Shown here piece after piece: positions 24,533-36,104 of a stretch of 64,000 bases of DNA. The stretch spans positions 22,338,246 to 22,402,245 of the forward strand of contig JACDQD010000006.1 of NCBI GenBank assembly GCA_019843655.1. The letters run 5' to 3'. The number at the start of each line of letters is the position of its first letter. Positions within the stretch are counted from its first letter, which is position 1. This DNA is from Lethocerus indicus. Its lineage: Eukaryota; Arthropoda; Insecta; Hemiptera; Belostomatidae. The translations under genes and the position numbers were made by a program. The notes below the pieces were generated by a model. It searched no databases and was not told where the DNA came from. It saw only the letters and a list, made by a program, of their open reading frames with translations.

Positions 24533-24829
24533 TATTAATAAAATGAATTAACCTCGACGATCAATCCCTAAACATTATAGACTAAAATATGAACAAACCC
24601 TTCTAGCATAATCCCCATATTTATTTTTTTATCTTATTAGTTTTGTAAGAATTTAGAAATAAAATACTTAATAAAAAGTAAACATTAAATAAAAAAATTG
24701 AAACGGCGCTGATACTACGGAGAATACAAGAACGTCTTGATGGTTAGTATCTAGAGCGCCGTGTATCTACGAAAAACGGAAAATTATAATTCTAATAATT
24801 GCGTTAATATAAGCTATTAGCAAGCGTTT
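24533..24829. repeat. Family B interspersed repeat, copy 1
   Basis: It matches 30403-30653 over its whole length, from ...GAATTAACCTCGACGAT... through ...ATATAAGCTATTAGCAAGCG. It contains two stem-loop segments, 24705-24760 and 24801-24826. No coding frame, no clear terminal inverted repeat and no poly(A) tail are seen, so the class is unknown. Confidence 0.85.
24705..24760 (+). other. Stem-loop motif shared by families A and B
   Basis: The 56-base segment starts GGCGCTGATACTA and ends TTAGTATCTAGAGCGCC. GGCGCT pairs with AGCGCC and GATACTA with TAGTATC, with CTAG-side bases bulged. The loop contains CAAGA-ACG-TCTTG, a second small stem. It is identical in the copy at 30561-30616. Equivalent motifs lie inside family A elements. 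Function unknown. Confidence 0.75.
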
Positions 24830-26369
24830 TGTGGTGGTCATTATTTTTACTAGAGGGAATATTTTAAAGTAAGATGAAACCAAAAATCGCGGAAACATGG
24901 ATTTAATTTTCTACACCATTAATACGCTTATGAATCATAGTTTCATGTTTCGATTGTTTTATTCGAGGAGTCAAATTCTCGGCCGGCAATTAATCAAAAC
25001 TACTCGGCTTCAAGTTGCCACCGAAACGGTAGGCGGCATATTCTCCGCTGAACAACTCTCGGAGATCTGAATGCTGGAGTATCTCGTGATAAATTTAATT
25101 GCCGCCTAATTAATCGCCAGATGATTTAGTTGCGGAGCCCCTGCTTCGCCGGCCTGTACAAACATTACGCCGGCTCCGGCTCGTTGCCGAGATGTAATTA
25201 TAATAAGGCAAGGGGTAGAGGAGAGGCAAGGGACGTGGAAACTATTATTCTCGCTTTGGAAGGAAGACGGCAACAACCCGAGCCCCTTTACCTTTGGCCC
25301 CGGCATTATTTACCACATTCTGTGTTTTAGTCCGTGAACAGCCGAATAATCGCTTCCGGTTAATTTACACCGCTAACGACAGCGGCCATATTTCATCACG
25401 AGTCAAAACCATAGTCGAGTTTTGGCCGTTAAACCAACTATGCCTCCCCCGACTAATGAATTTTAAATTCCCCATCACGTATACTGCAATTTCCTTCTCG
25501 TATGGAACATACTGCGCGCCGTTTGTCTATACAGAAAGCATATTTCATAATCTCAGGAAATAGAAATCCCATTCTGTGGTTCGTTCGCTGGTTATATTTG
25601 CTATAATATTACAATGCTTCGGTATTATTTTGGTGCGCGAAGGCCAAACAGTGTCGTGATTTTATAGACCTTTAGGATGTCCTTATTTTGCCAGAAGTGA
25701 TATTTACTCTCCAAGAAGAGATATTTTCCGACATCAAATCGAAAGTGTCAGCAATAACAGAATGACAAACTTAAGTAACAATCATATACTGAATACGCTT
25801 CAAATGCAGGCGATATGGACGTTACTAACGGAATGCTACCGAAAAGAAGATAGGAGTAACACATTTGTTCTGCCAATTTAAAAAATTACTAAAATATAAT
25901 TTGTGACTTTGAATAAATGTTTAATATTTCTTGATCCGAATGTACGTGACCTGCCCACAGCTCTTCGCCTGGGATAAACATTATGGGTTCACGTTCTTAA
26001 AAATATTTATACGATATCTAATGACACGATTCTACAATAAAAAAGAGATAAGGTAAAACAACACGAAAAATAGAGATGGCGTGACTGGTCGATGTCGTCC
26101 CTCGTGTAGAGGTCAAGGTCCCACTGTTTTAGACTGCTCTGTGACTCAATCGTACGGTGCGTGATGCCGCCCAACTACGGCCGGTAGAATTTCTTCATTG
26201 TTGTAGCAATCATTAGACTAATGGCCGGCCTTCCTAACAAATAGCACATATCGCTGCCGAGTATCGTATAATGTCGGCCGCGCTGATTCATCCTGTAGAA
26301 TTATACGAACGGATTATTCTTGTACTGTTGTCGTGACGATATTCCAGAAAAGAAGTGTCCAAAAAGGAA
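24830..26369. other. Non-coding DNA with GC-rich patch
   Basis: Nothing recognised. The 24990-25330 patch is GC-rich on both strands without a supported frame. The remainder is AT-rich. Confidence 0.5.
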
Positions 26370-26640
26370 TCTTTTATTTTATTTAAAAAATTTACACGTA
26401 ATTAAAACACAATATATACACAATATTTGATTTATCTTTTTTATAAAACTTAACCATAATACAAATAAAAAAGCGTCTGCGGAATGCATTACTTCATTAC
26501 GAAATGCGCGCGGCGCTGATACTAAGGAAAATGCAGAACGGTCTTGCGGGTTAGTATCACCGAAATGGCAGGGGCTATACCCGTTATTATATTTGTAATT
26601 GTTTCGTTAATATACGCCTGAGCCATATACGTTTTTGTTA
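26370..26640. repeat. Family B repeat, copy 3 (diverged)
   Basis: Only the core is clearly shared: CGGCGCTGATACTAAGGAAA at 26511, then GGTCTTGCGGGTTAGTATC. The stem GATACTA / TAGTATC (26517-26523, 26552-26558) is kept but the GGCGCT side has lost its partner. GTTTCGTTAATATACGCC is a weak echo of the second hairpin. The flanks are AT-rich, as in the other copies. Its loop (GTCTTGCGGG) is closer to family A (CTTTGTTGCGGGC) than the other B copies are. Confidence 0.6.
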
Positions 26641-27269
26641 GATATTACTTTTTCCTTGTTAGTATAACATATGACAAAATGAATAAAAAAATACTTAAAA
26701 ATACTTAAGTAAATTTTGTGACGAGTAATGAAATTCGTAACTTATGAAGAATAACTGAAAATTGTTTGATACGCTTATGTGTAATTCATTAGGAGGTTTT
26801 TTATAATGACATGTTTTATTTATTTATTAGGACATTTAAAATATACTAGGACCCCTTATTCCACACATACATATTTTTATGTGTTTTGTAGAACATATTA
26901 AGTGAGACGAACATCCTGACATCCGAAACGTACGGAAGGTATTACCGTTCCACGTTATATTTATTCAACTGGGATTTTCATGCCAACGATATATCAGGGG
27001 CGGGACAAAAAAAATCGACTGTGAGGACTACGTGAAACTTTTTGCAAGACCGCGTTTTTGCCGCAGGTTTTGCGCACGTGTGGCCCGCTGAAATTTCGCT
27101 CCAGCAATATTCCACCTCTGAAAGGGAAGAAAAACTACTGCGAAAAAGACAACATAGGCGGAATATTTAATTCTTTTTAAAATGCCGCATTCGGTAATAA
27201 GAAAAAGGCAAACACCAACTTGAATTGCAAAGATTATCGCAAAACTACTGTTTCTCTGGATTTTGAAAT
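26641..27269. other. AT-rich non-coding DNA
   Basis: No feature recognised. Confidence 0.5.
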
Positions 27270-27281
27270 AGGGGTATTTTC

Positions 27282-27421
27282 TAGTTTAACATACCTGTTT
27301 TGTGGTCCGCGAGGGGTTGGAATACCGTAGGTTTGTGGTGTTTCTGTATCCTCTCGCTGGTTTGGTCTTTTGCTAGACCGGTTTCGAAACCAGCGTGAGG
27401 AGACAGAATCACAACAAATCT
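27282..27421. mobile_element. Family A element, minimal 140-base copy
   Basis: It begins TAGTTTAACATACCTGTTTT and continues GTGGTCCGCGAGGGGTTGG. The left arm then runs to the CGCTGGTTTGGTC region and folds at once into the right arm (...GAAACCAGCGTGAGGAGACA). The whole centre is deleted, leaving almost only a palindrome. The 12-base direct repeat AGGGGTATTTTC at 27270-27281 and 27422-27433 defines both ends exactly. Confidence 0.9.
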
Positions 27422-27433
27422 AGGGGTATTTTC

Positions 27434-30400
27434 GCTTGGGCATACGTTAATATTGTTTTTATTTTAGGCGAAACTGTATAATTGTTACAAGATATATATT
27501 ATTGATAAAATATATTAAACACTACGAGAATATATCCGTTCCAAATATTTTTATTGCAATAATTATTATGTATTTTTGCGTAATTTTATTTTAGAAAAAT
27601 TTATTATCTTATTAATACACTAACAAAAATTGAACTTGTATAAATTGAAAATCTCACAGAAAATATTGATATTGAAGCGGAGCGTATAGTACGTAAATCA
27701 GACTACGGTAATCAAATTTCCTGGAAAGATTCCCCGTAACTATATTTTGTGGTGGATGCAGACTTTTATATCGGAGAACAAGATATTTCCAGGAAGCGAA
27801 TGGCGTGGAACGGAACCACTGATAGAAACGCGAGAAATGGTTACCTTTCGGGGGAAAGAATTGTTTCCAGCCGAAGCGCCCGAAGAGGCGTGGCACGTCG
27901 CCGTAAATTTGATCAAAATTGAAATCGCTTTGGGGCCGATGAAATCGACAGATTTGCCCAACCTATTTTGCGCGCGCAAATCCATTCAGACTTACCCGAT
28001 GCCTGAGTCAATAGTTTGTATTGCTGTGGAAGCAATTTTTATTATTGTTATTGCACTTGTATCTGTAGTGGAGATGACATGACGAAAACAGATACACTTG
28101 CACAAATTTAAAACTATCTATTCTATATAGATTAAAATCTAGGATTCGTGCCTTTTTATGTACTACAACATTTAAAAGTTATGACCACATAAGTTGAGTC
28201 TGTTCTTAACCATCGAAATTCCGAAATAATTATTTCACTCCACACCATCATACGTAATTTTAATGAAGAAATTTGTAATTTGTAGAAATTCTTTTAAAAA
28301 CTTTCACGTACCCTTTTTATTTATTCGGATTGGTTGAAAATAAAAAACCGTACCGAGCACAGGAGGTAAGGGGCGAGGGGTCGGCTTAATATTTCCTATA
28401 CAATAGGTGCGGTTGTGGCAGCATAACCGGGGCTGTGTGTTATTGCCCGGTGGGACAATGGGCCGGCGACAGAACGCATAAATCGTGAGAGCCTTCTCCG
28501 CGGAGATAGCCCGCAGATAGCCCTGGCGGCGTACGTTGGGGGAGGTATAAACTTGGGGCCCGACCCGATAAAGGGCCCCTTCCTACCCTCCTCTCCCATC
28601 CCTTGTTTTCTCTAATTACCGGGCCTGCGTTTTGAGGGGGAGGGCGGCTTATGCGGAATATGTAACGGACGGTTCGGACAGATGGTTTCAATTTTATCGA
28701 ACTGGATAGTTTTATTATAATTTCTTAAGAATTGTATGAATTGCGATACAAACAAAGAATGTGCCTTTTTTATTTTGTGGTGAAAATTATTTTTGCTTAT
28801 ATTCCTCCAATTTTCTGACTCCACTCTGCTATTCGGTATTAAACGAGACCGGTTTTAGGGTTTCGTCATCGCCCTTTCATCGCTTTTACATGTTGTTTCG
28901 TCGGGAGTTTTACCTAATACACTATGAGCAAACTTATACTTCAATTTAAAATGTGAACTGATCGTGTACACTCGTTAGAATTAATTCCGGCAGTTTGTTC
29001 CTTAACAACTGATTTCCGTCGAAAATTGCAGTGAAAAGGCCGCCGCACTCAAATGGAAAGTGGCGAGATGCCCGTATATAATGAATGTAGATTCTGTGGA
29101 AAAGGATTAGTTGAAGGAGAATTTCGAATTCGCCGGCCATCGGGGTCCGGGGGGCATAGCTTAGCGTTGAAAGCGGCGCGGCGTAAAGGCGTTGAAAGGA
29201 ATTTCCCATTCAGTTGCAAATTTCAACTGATTAAACGAGAGGAGCTCGTAAACTCAGGTATACTCATTAGAATTAAGTACACTATGTCACTGACTGAAGG
29301 ATGAGAAGTACAGCTTAAGACGGAATAGGGGGATAAGAAAGAGACAAGACTATATTTCTCGATAATACAATATATGTTTAAATCTTATTTTATTTAGTCT
29401 CCCAATAAGATCCAAAATAGCGCAAAGGGGTTTTTATGGATGTGTGGAACACATTTCTCTTCATAAGGATCGCAGTCTGATATTTATTTAGGACGCCTCT
29501 AACAGAGTGTGGCGGCCAGCTGCCATAAACACCGATCCATGCACTGGCCTCGGTTTATCAAAGCGGACGATTTTTGAAATTGTAAATTGTCTGGCAGTGT
29601 GTTGGCCGGCGGTTGTAAATTTTAGGAGTCACAATCCCGGCCCCCGGCTCCCGTTCCCAAAGCGGTCGGACCCGACCAAACCCGGGCTGATTATATCAAA
29701 CCCAAAATTACAAACCCGGACTCGAGGCCAATGACAGAAGGGGGGCGAATTCGACAGCCCGAATATGTTAAACAGAGGGCTTTACTGGCGTCTGCCCCGC
29801 CCGCACTCCCTATTTAATTATGTCAGATCTCAACTTCATTGAGACCGTATCGCATGGGCTTGCATTAACTTTAATATGCCACTGAATTGGTCGAAACATG
29901 TGTATAAAAATGCATCTCGGGTATTCGAAATTGCAAGAAAAGTTGTGAGACCAATTTAATCTTTAACACTAGGTTATTTCGTTAGTGCAAAACTCATAAG
30001 TACTCGCTTTAAAACTACTTTGTATTAATATGAAAACAAAGTTGATAGAACGCCGATATAAACATCAACGTCATCGAACATCAAAATTGTGAACATACAG
30101 CGACCCACATCCTTCCATAATGGGTTCAGCAGCACAGTTAATACGCGGCGTACTGAGGGACGGCCCCGCGGAGTAATGGGACCTAGTGGCGGTGCCGAAC
30201 TAATAGGTGCCATTTCGCGATAGATTGGGCAACACCGCCGAAGAAGAAAAGGGACCGTTAAAGGTGGTCCTATAACTCAAGTGTTTTACAATAGGAAACT
30301 TGTGATGTATTGAAGGCGGGTAACATGTTGGAAACAATCAGCGAACAGTCTGACTAGAAGTTCTGGCTAGTCCCGATTACACCAAGATTTTATTAGAATT
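27434..30400. other. Non-coding stretch
   Basis: No exon recognised. The 111-codon plus-strand frame at 27747-28082 is open but has no family feature or splice support. GC-rich patches lie at 28340-28660 and 29480-29800. Confidence 0.5.
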
Positions 30401-30410
30401 TTATTAATAA

Positions 30411-30676
30411 AAAAGAATTAACCTCGACGATAAATCCCTAGATATGGACTAAAATATGCGCAAACCCTTCTAGCATATTTATTGTTTTATCTTATTACTT
30501 TTTTAAGGATTTTTGAATAAATTATTTAAAAAAATAAACAATAAATTAAAAAATTGAAACGGCGCTGATACTACGGAGAATACAAGAACGTCTTGATGGT
30601 TAGTATCTAGAGCGCCGTGAATCTATGCGCTAATATAAGCTATTAGCAAGCGCTTACATATACATTGTACTAACAT
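30411..30676. repeat. Family B interspersed repeat, copy 2
   Basis: A close relative of 24533-24829, shortened in the AT-rich half. It carries both hairpins: 30561-30616 (56 bases) and 30627-30653 (GCGCTAATA ... TATTAGC-AA-GCGC). TTATTAATAA occurs at 30401-30410 and 30677-30686 and could be a target duplication. However, a similar sequence precedes copy 1, so this is uncertain. Confidence 0.85.
30561..30616 (+). other. Stem-loop motif, second family B copy
   Basis: Identical over 56 bases to 24705-24760, although the AT-rich flanks of the two repeats differ by many substitutions and indels. The core therefore appears better preserved than its surroundings. Confidence 0.75.
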
Positions 30677-30686
30677 TTATTAATAA

Positions 30687-33600
30687 TGTTAAAGCCATTG
30701 TTTATTATTGAATATTTTAAATATTCATAGTTTAAAAGTGATTTTCGACTTTAAATAATTTCTATTTTCGGGAATATATACATCTGCGAGCGCACTTCTT
30801 CGAGATGTTAATATAATGAAATAAATATTCCGTTTCCAGTTTATATACGGGTTACGTTTGCGCCGATAAAAGCTGTTCGGAACGATAATAAATGAACGAC
30901 GTTTAATATAATACGGAATGTATTTATCACCCACTAAAAGGGTGAAATAATGCAGGGCCGGAGTTATTTATGCGGGTCCAGAGCACAGGTGTCTGGTAGA
31001 GTGGCTCCCTTGGGCGAGCGCTTCCATCGGACGCCGCGATAAATAACCGGGCGGTATAATTTCACAGCGCGCTCCTAAAATAATCACTTGGGGCAATACT
31101 AATATATATCTCGGGTCTCTGATAGTTCCGGCGATGCAGTGAGCGCGCGACCGTGGAACCCCCCCTCTTTGCCAATTACGGCCATCGAAACCAATTATAT
31201 AAACCTATATATACCTCTTTGATTCATTAGTGTAAAACGTTAACGTCCACGGACGTTTACACTCTAGTACCTCATAAAGGTTGGTAAATGTCCCCAGAAC
31301 AGAGAGGTAGCAGGTATTATCAATGTTGTTTCAGCCAACTACACAATTTGTGTAAAACAGAAGCGAATTTCATTTAGAAATATAAACTATAGATAATGAG
31401 ACTTCGCAGTTTTCCTTTTATTTTTAGTATTTTAATCCAATAAAACAGCTTGCAATAAATAGCCGAGATGTTGATAAATTGGCCGGCTGGTTGAATAAAA
31501 TTCATTCAAGATGAACAGTGTGCGTTATAATTCGGACGGTATTCGGGTCTAACCATGGAGGGGAGTGAATTTTAATAAGAAGCAGAATTTACCGCGAAGA
31601 ATTGTGCTGTCTTTACTTCCAAAATGTCTGTGTACATAGAATGTGTCATAAATTTACTAATGTAATGCTTTTGACGTTGCCGAGAAAATGGTCTAGCAGG
31701 GACTAAATCAGGAAGACAGTTATTCGTTCCATTCCGTTTGGCTTGTCCTGGGCCTCCGGCTATGCCCGCTCATCAATCCTGTCTTCTCTGCGTCCCAAGA
31801 CCACACATTAAAGCTAGACAGATGGGCCTGACACCTCCAGGGCAAGACCCTCTAAGGGCTTATCTTTCTTTCTTCGTGTTCATTCTCTCATCCGGTTGGC
31901 ATCGGTGAAAGTTTCGCTCTCAAACTGCTTGGCGACTTATCAATTAAGGTCAAGACTAATTTATTTCATTTATCGTTAGTTTACGCTTGCCAATGCTTCA
32001 GGAATACTTTTCCTCGATTTTCACATATACTACTATATATCCCTGCGAGTCTATTTGCTTAATATACACCGTATAAAGAAATTATACGCCCATCGATTCC
32101 TGGAGAATATAGCACAGAATATCAAACCGAGTATTAGACTGAAAAATCCTACACTCGCGATGTCAGGAATATAATTTGATACAAAAGATTAAACACATTT
32201 AATCTGATAGCCAAATGAATTAAAATAAACCATTTTTAATTTCCCTCCAGATGGTATTCTGTATTACCCTATCTAAAAATTAATCTAAATCATTCGAGAT
32301 GTTATCTACTGCTCCCCTCGTCCTTCTGTTTATTTTTCTACTTTTTGAGGTTTCCTGCTTGATTCAGTTGAAACTATTATACGAAACTAACAAGTATCTT
32401 TCAATACACTACGGTGACGTGTGTGTGTTTGTGTTTGGTTAATATGTAATCGTATATTATTGCGTGACTGATGAGTTAAAAAAATAGCCAGAGTGCTAAT
32501 ATTTTGAACTCCCGCCTAAACCCATAATCGAATTATACAGTTCCACTTATAACTTTTATAATTAGGTTATTAAATAAAATTACGAGCCTTAATATAATTT
32601 GTTACTCATTAAGTCATCGATTCATTTAATAAAACCGTGTTTATATTTACATAAATTAAAATCGCATTATAATTATTTTTTGGGGATTACGAATGCTGCT
32701 AATTATAATACAATTTGGTCCATCCATTTTGAGCATCTGCGAAATTAAATTTCGGAAAAAAGTAGTGGAGACGAACCGGAAAATATTGTATCGAGACCGG
32801 CATAAATCCGGCTCCAATAATCAAATTTCCCCTTCAACCATATTCCGTATTTACGACCTCGCGGATCCACCCTTTTCGAAAACTCCCCCACCCGGGGCTG
32901 ACTAGGAGGAGGGTTTGTAGGGCATCCGAGAAAATATTCGACCCCGTCGCCGGCTCCAAAGGACTCGTTAACGGTTTAAAGGGAGGCCCGTTTTTGTTCT
33001 CGGGGCTCGCACACGAGTACGTGCCAGAAACAAGGCATCTCCCCTGAGGTTGGGGCGAGTTAAGCCCTAATTAGACCGGCAAGTCCGACCCCGACTTAAG
33101 CCGCATGCAGACAGCCCAATATATTCTTTTTAGGGTTAAAGGCGACTGCGGAAAGGGAAATACTAAGGGGAAAACATGTCCTGAAAAAATAGAAATTAAC
33201 CACCTAAAAAACGAGGGTATCGAATATCATCCTGTAGTCTACCTTGAGACCAATCAAGAGAATGGGGATAAAAAATAAGTAATGCTAATCCAAAGCTTTA
33301 GGGACCCCTCCCCAGACAAAATCCTTAAATTATATGGAATAATTTGTTTTAAGATAGTGTGAACTAATAATAATTAAAGAGAATATTTAATATTTATTAA
33401 ACGTATGAAACTTGAAATAACTTTGGCGTGGATAAACTTGTTTTACAGTAGTAATATCCTTCGAACATTATAGCCGACAAGATATTGTTACTATCGGAAT
33501 CTAGATACTGAAGGAAATCAATCCTCGGTAAACGGCATAAAGGGGAGGTACCGAATGAGGCACGACCTTACAACTGTTGAATATGTATGAGCATGTTGAA

Positions 33601-33935
33601 CACACATTCATAACTTCCAGGACAGTTTATCACCGGTCGTTCTTGTCGGTTTTAATTACAATAAGGGAAGAGGGTACGCGCCGGTTATGCATTTGAATGA
33701 CGTGAATCGAGTTAAATGATGTATGGGGGAAACTGGAATATTGCAATAACGAATAGGTCATTAATACGCTCCTAATATAAAACATATACAATTTGTGAAT
33801 CTTCCCTCTAATCTTTGATTATTTGCATAAATGAAGATATAGTCGAAGTTATAATTTCAGTAAATAATACGACACTCCATTAATTCAGCTGTAATTTTGT
33901 TTTTTTGGCCGTTATTGAAACGAAAACAGGTTGGA
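30687..33935. other. Non-coding stretch
   Basis: No gene recognised. A small perfect hairpin AACGTCC-AC-GGACGTT lies near 31240. A GC-rich patch spans about 32870-33120. The segment 31860-31940 weakly resembles 21600-21690 (TTTCGCTCTCAA...TGGCGAC in both). Confidence 0.5.
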
Positions 33936-33951
33936 AAATTCCTAATTTTGT

Positions 33952-34969
33952 ACCGTAAATTTCACGTGTTTCTGTCTCGTGTTTTCCTGTTGATCCATAA
34001 TTTATTGAAAAAAGCTTATATTTAGTAATCTACTTAATCGGTGCAAGTGCACTCAACGAACTTTAGTTAAGTACATTGCCGCACCACCCTTAGGGGGCGT
34101 TAGTTAATCGGTGCAAGTGCACTCAACGAACTTTAGTTAAGTACATTTCCACACCTCCCTCAGGGGAGCGCTAGCGTCTCGGTGCAGGTAGACCCAACGA
34201 ACTTTAGTTAAGTACATTGCCGCACCACCCTTAGGGGGCGTTAGTTAATCGGTGCAAGTGCACTCAACGAACTTTAGTTAAGTACATTTCCACACCTCCC
34301 TCAGGGGAGCGCTAGCGTCTCGGTGCAGGTAGACCCAACGAACTTTAGTTAAGTACATTGCCGCACCACCCTTAGGGGCGTTAGTTAATCGGTGCAAGTG
34401 CACTCAACGAACTTTATTTATATCAGGGGCGCTAGCGTCTCGGTGCAGGTAGACCCAACGAACTTTAGTTAAGTACATTGCCGCACCACCCTTAGGGGGC
34501 GTTAGTTAATCGGTGCAAGTGCACTCAACGAACTTTAGTTAAGTACATTTCCGCACCATCCTCAGGGGGGCGCTAGCGTCTCGGTACAGGTAGACCCAAC
34601 GAACTTTAGTTAAGTACATTGCCGCACCACCCTTAGGGGGCGTTAGTTAATCGGTGCAAGTGCACTCAACGAACTTTAGTTAAGTGCATTTCCGTACCAC
34701 CCTCAGGAGAGCGCTAGCGTCTCGGTGCAGGTAGACCCAACGAACTTTAGTTAAGTACATTTCCGCACTACATTCAGGGGGGCGCTAGTAAATCTGTGCA
34801 AGTGCACCCCACGAATTTTAGTTAAGTAAATTTCCAAAGTAAAAATCATCCAAAGTGAGTTACACCTCTACTGAAGATTGTGAGGAGCCGAAACTGGTTT
34901 AACAAAAGACCAAACCAAATTCAGCGGTATTCCAACTCCTCGCAGACCACAAAACAAATATTCTAAAGT
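33952..34969. mobile_element. Family A element with higher-order minisatellite
   Basis: The left arm is short (about 33952-34000, ...AAATTTCACGTGTTTCTGTC). A minisatellite of about 800 bases follows, then a right arm at 34830-34969 with GGAGCCGAAACTGG, ACCAAACCA and the terminal piece GGTATTCCAACTCCTCGCAG. The 16-base direct repeat AAATTCCTAATTTTGT at 33936-33951 and 34970-34985 flanks it exactly. This shows that arms plus array inserted as one unit, or that the array grew inside the inserted element. Confidence 0.88.
34022..34830. repeat. Two-monomer higher-order array, about 12 units
   Basis: Two monomer types alternate. Type alpha, 70 bases, has TTGCCGCACCACCCTTAGGG and GCGTTAGTTAATCGGTGCAA. 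Type beta, 71 bases, has CCCTCAGGGGAGCGCTAGCG and TCTCGGTGCAGGTAGACCC. Marks fall at 34065, 34135, 34206, 34276, 34347, 34416, 34467, 34537, 34608, 34678, 34749 and 34820, so the repeating dimer is 141 bases. One beta unit (34416) has lost about 20 bases. Alpha-beta order is kept throughout. Confidence 0.9.
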
Positions 34970-34985
34970 AAATTCCTAATTTTGT

Positions 34986-36081
34986 TAAATTAACACCGTG
35001 GGCAGGTTTCTACTTATCAATCGGTATCGCTTCAAATGCTACAACAAGGAATTTTTAGATTTTGCATTAATTCTATATAATTGTGCCCCGAAGCCCTTCC
35101 TACGATAATCCTCTGTTCGTGTATTAGTCCGTAATCAGCGTAAAGAGCCGCAATCTCACACGCGAAAACTGCACAAGACAAGGCTGGAGATCATGAAATT
35201 ATACCGCTCGAGTCACTGGGAAAACCCAGTCGCATTGCAGCTTGCATACCTCCTAGCTGATTGAGCTATCACGCACCCCATTTCAGCTATTATATTGGAG
35301 CTGTTAGTGGCAGTTCCATTAGCCACCAATCGCAGGATCCCCTTCGAGAGGTAAGCTACAGTAGTGGTGCACAACGATTTTTATTGAATATTTAGAAACA
35401 CTAAATCCTTAATAAATATATATAATTCAGACATTTATTTTTACGCGAATTAACTATAATTTAAAGCCGGCCACTGCCTACCAACAATTTAAATTTGTTC
35501 CGTCCTTTAGAACATCATTCTATTCGTCTGTCGACGTCCAGTTTCGTTCCGCTCGAAATAAAATATACTCACTCGAATGACGTACGCACTCCTCTCTGTT
35601 AATATTTAATCGGCCCAACGTTGGGAAAACAGCGGCCGACCGACTGCGGACTCAACGGGGCGCCAACTAAACATGCCGTTGCGGCGACGGGGGTTGTCCG
35701 AGTCATATTATCGGGGACGATTCATGACGGGCGGGAGGGGGTTAGTGGAGGGATGACGGTAGGGGGGCTCCTCTGTGTTGCCCCGGTCCGCGGCTATCGA
35801 TTCTGAACTATCGCCCAGCCCATTTTACCGCACGGCCTTTAACCGCAACTTTTTCCACTTAGCAGTTTAATTACTTTCGGCGCACCCCAATCTGCAGTAA
35901 AGCCCACAGCCCCCAACTGGCGGCCACGGTCCCGTCTAAACGATACATCCCCCGATACCCACCGGAACCCCTTCCTTATGTGGACCGCATAATTAAACAA
36001 CTGTCCTTATTACACCACAGGCATACCGATCGATTTAGCCTACGACCTTTCGATTCGGCAAGGTGATCTTCTTTTACACTG
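34986..36081. other. Non-coding DNA with SINE-like relic and CpG patch
   Basis: Besides the SINE-like relic listed separately, the block at 35620-35960 is GC- and CpG-rich (for example CAGCGGCCGACCGACTGCGG). It has no supported exon. Confidence 0.5.
35085..35285 (-). repeat. tRNA-related SINE-like relic
   Basis: The minus strand has a clear box A (GATAGCTCAATCAGCTAGG). A short hairpin follows, CTGGGTTTTCCCAG, in the place of the T arm, with the usual TTCGAAT loop shortened to TTTT. About 110 bases of unrelated body come after. There is one copy only in this window, so family status cannot be tested here. Confidence 0.4.
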
Positions 36082-36104
36082 AGTGCATTAAAGTTATTAT
36101 AATT

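Noticed and set aside
24705..24760. Shared stem-loop as a hammerhead ribozyme
   Set aside because: The CUGANGA and GAAA core boxes are not present in the required arrangement.
27747..28082. 111-codon plus-strand open frame ending in a hydrophobic segment
   Set aside because: A second frame on the other strand is open over the same bases, and there is no start context or splice support.
30411..30676. Family B as a Helitron
   Set aside because: There is a hairpin near one end, but no CTRR terminus after it and no TC start at the other end.
34022..34830. Regular repeats resembling a CRISPR array
   Set aside because: Units are head-to-tail without unique spacers, the array lies inside a eukaryotic mobile element, and there are no cas genes.
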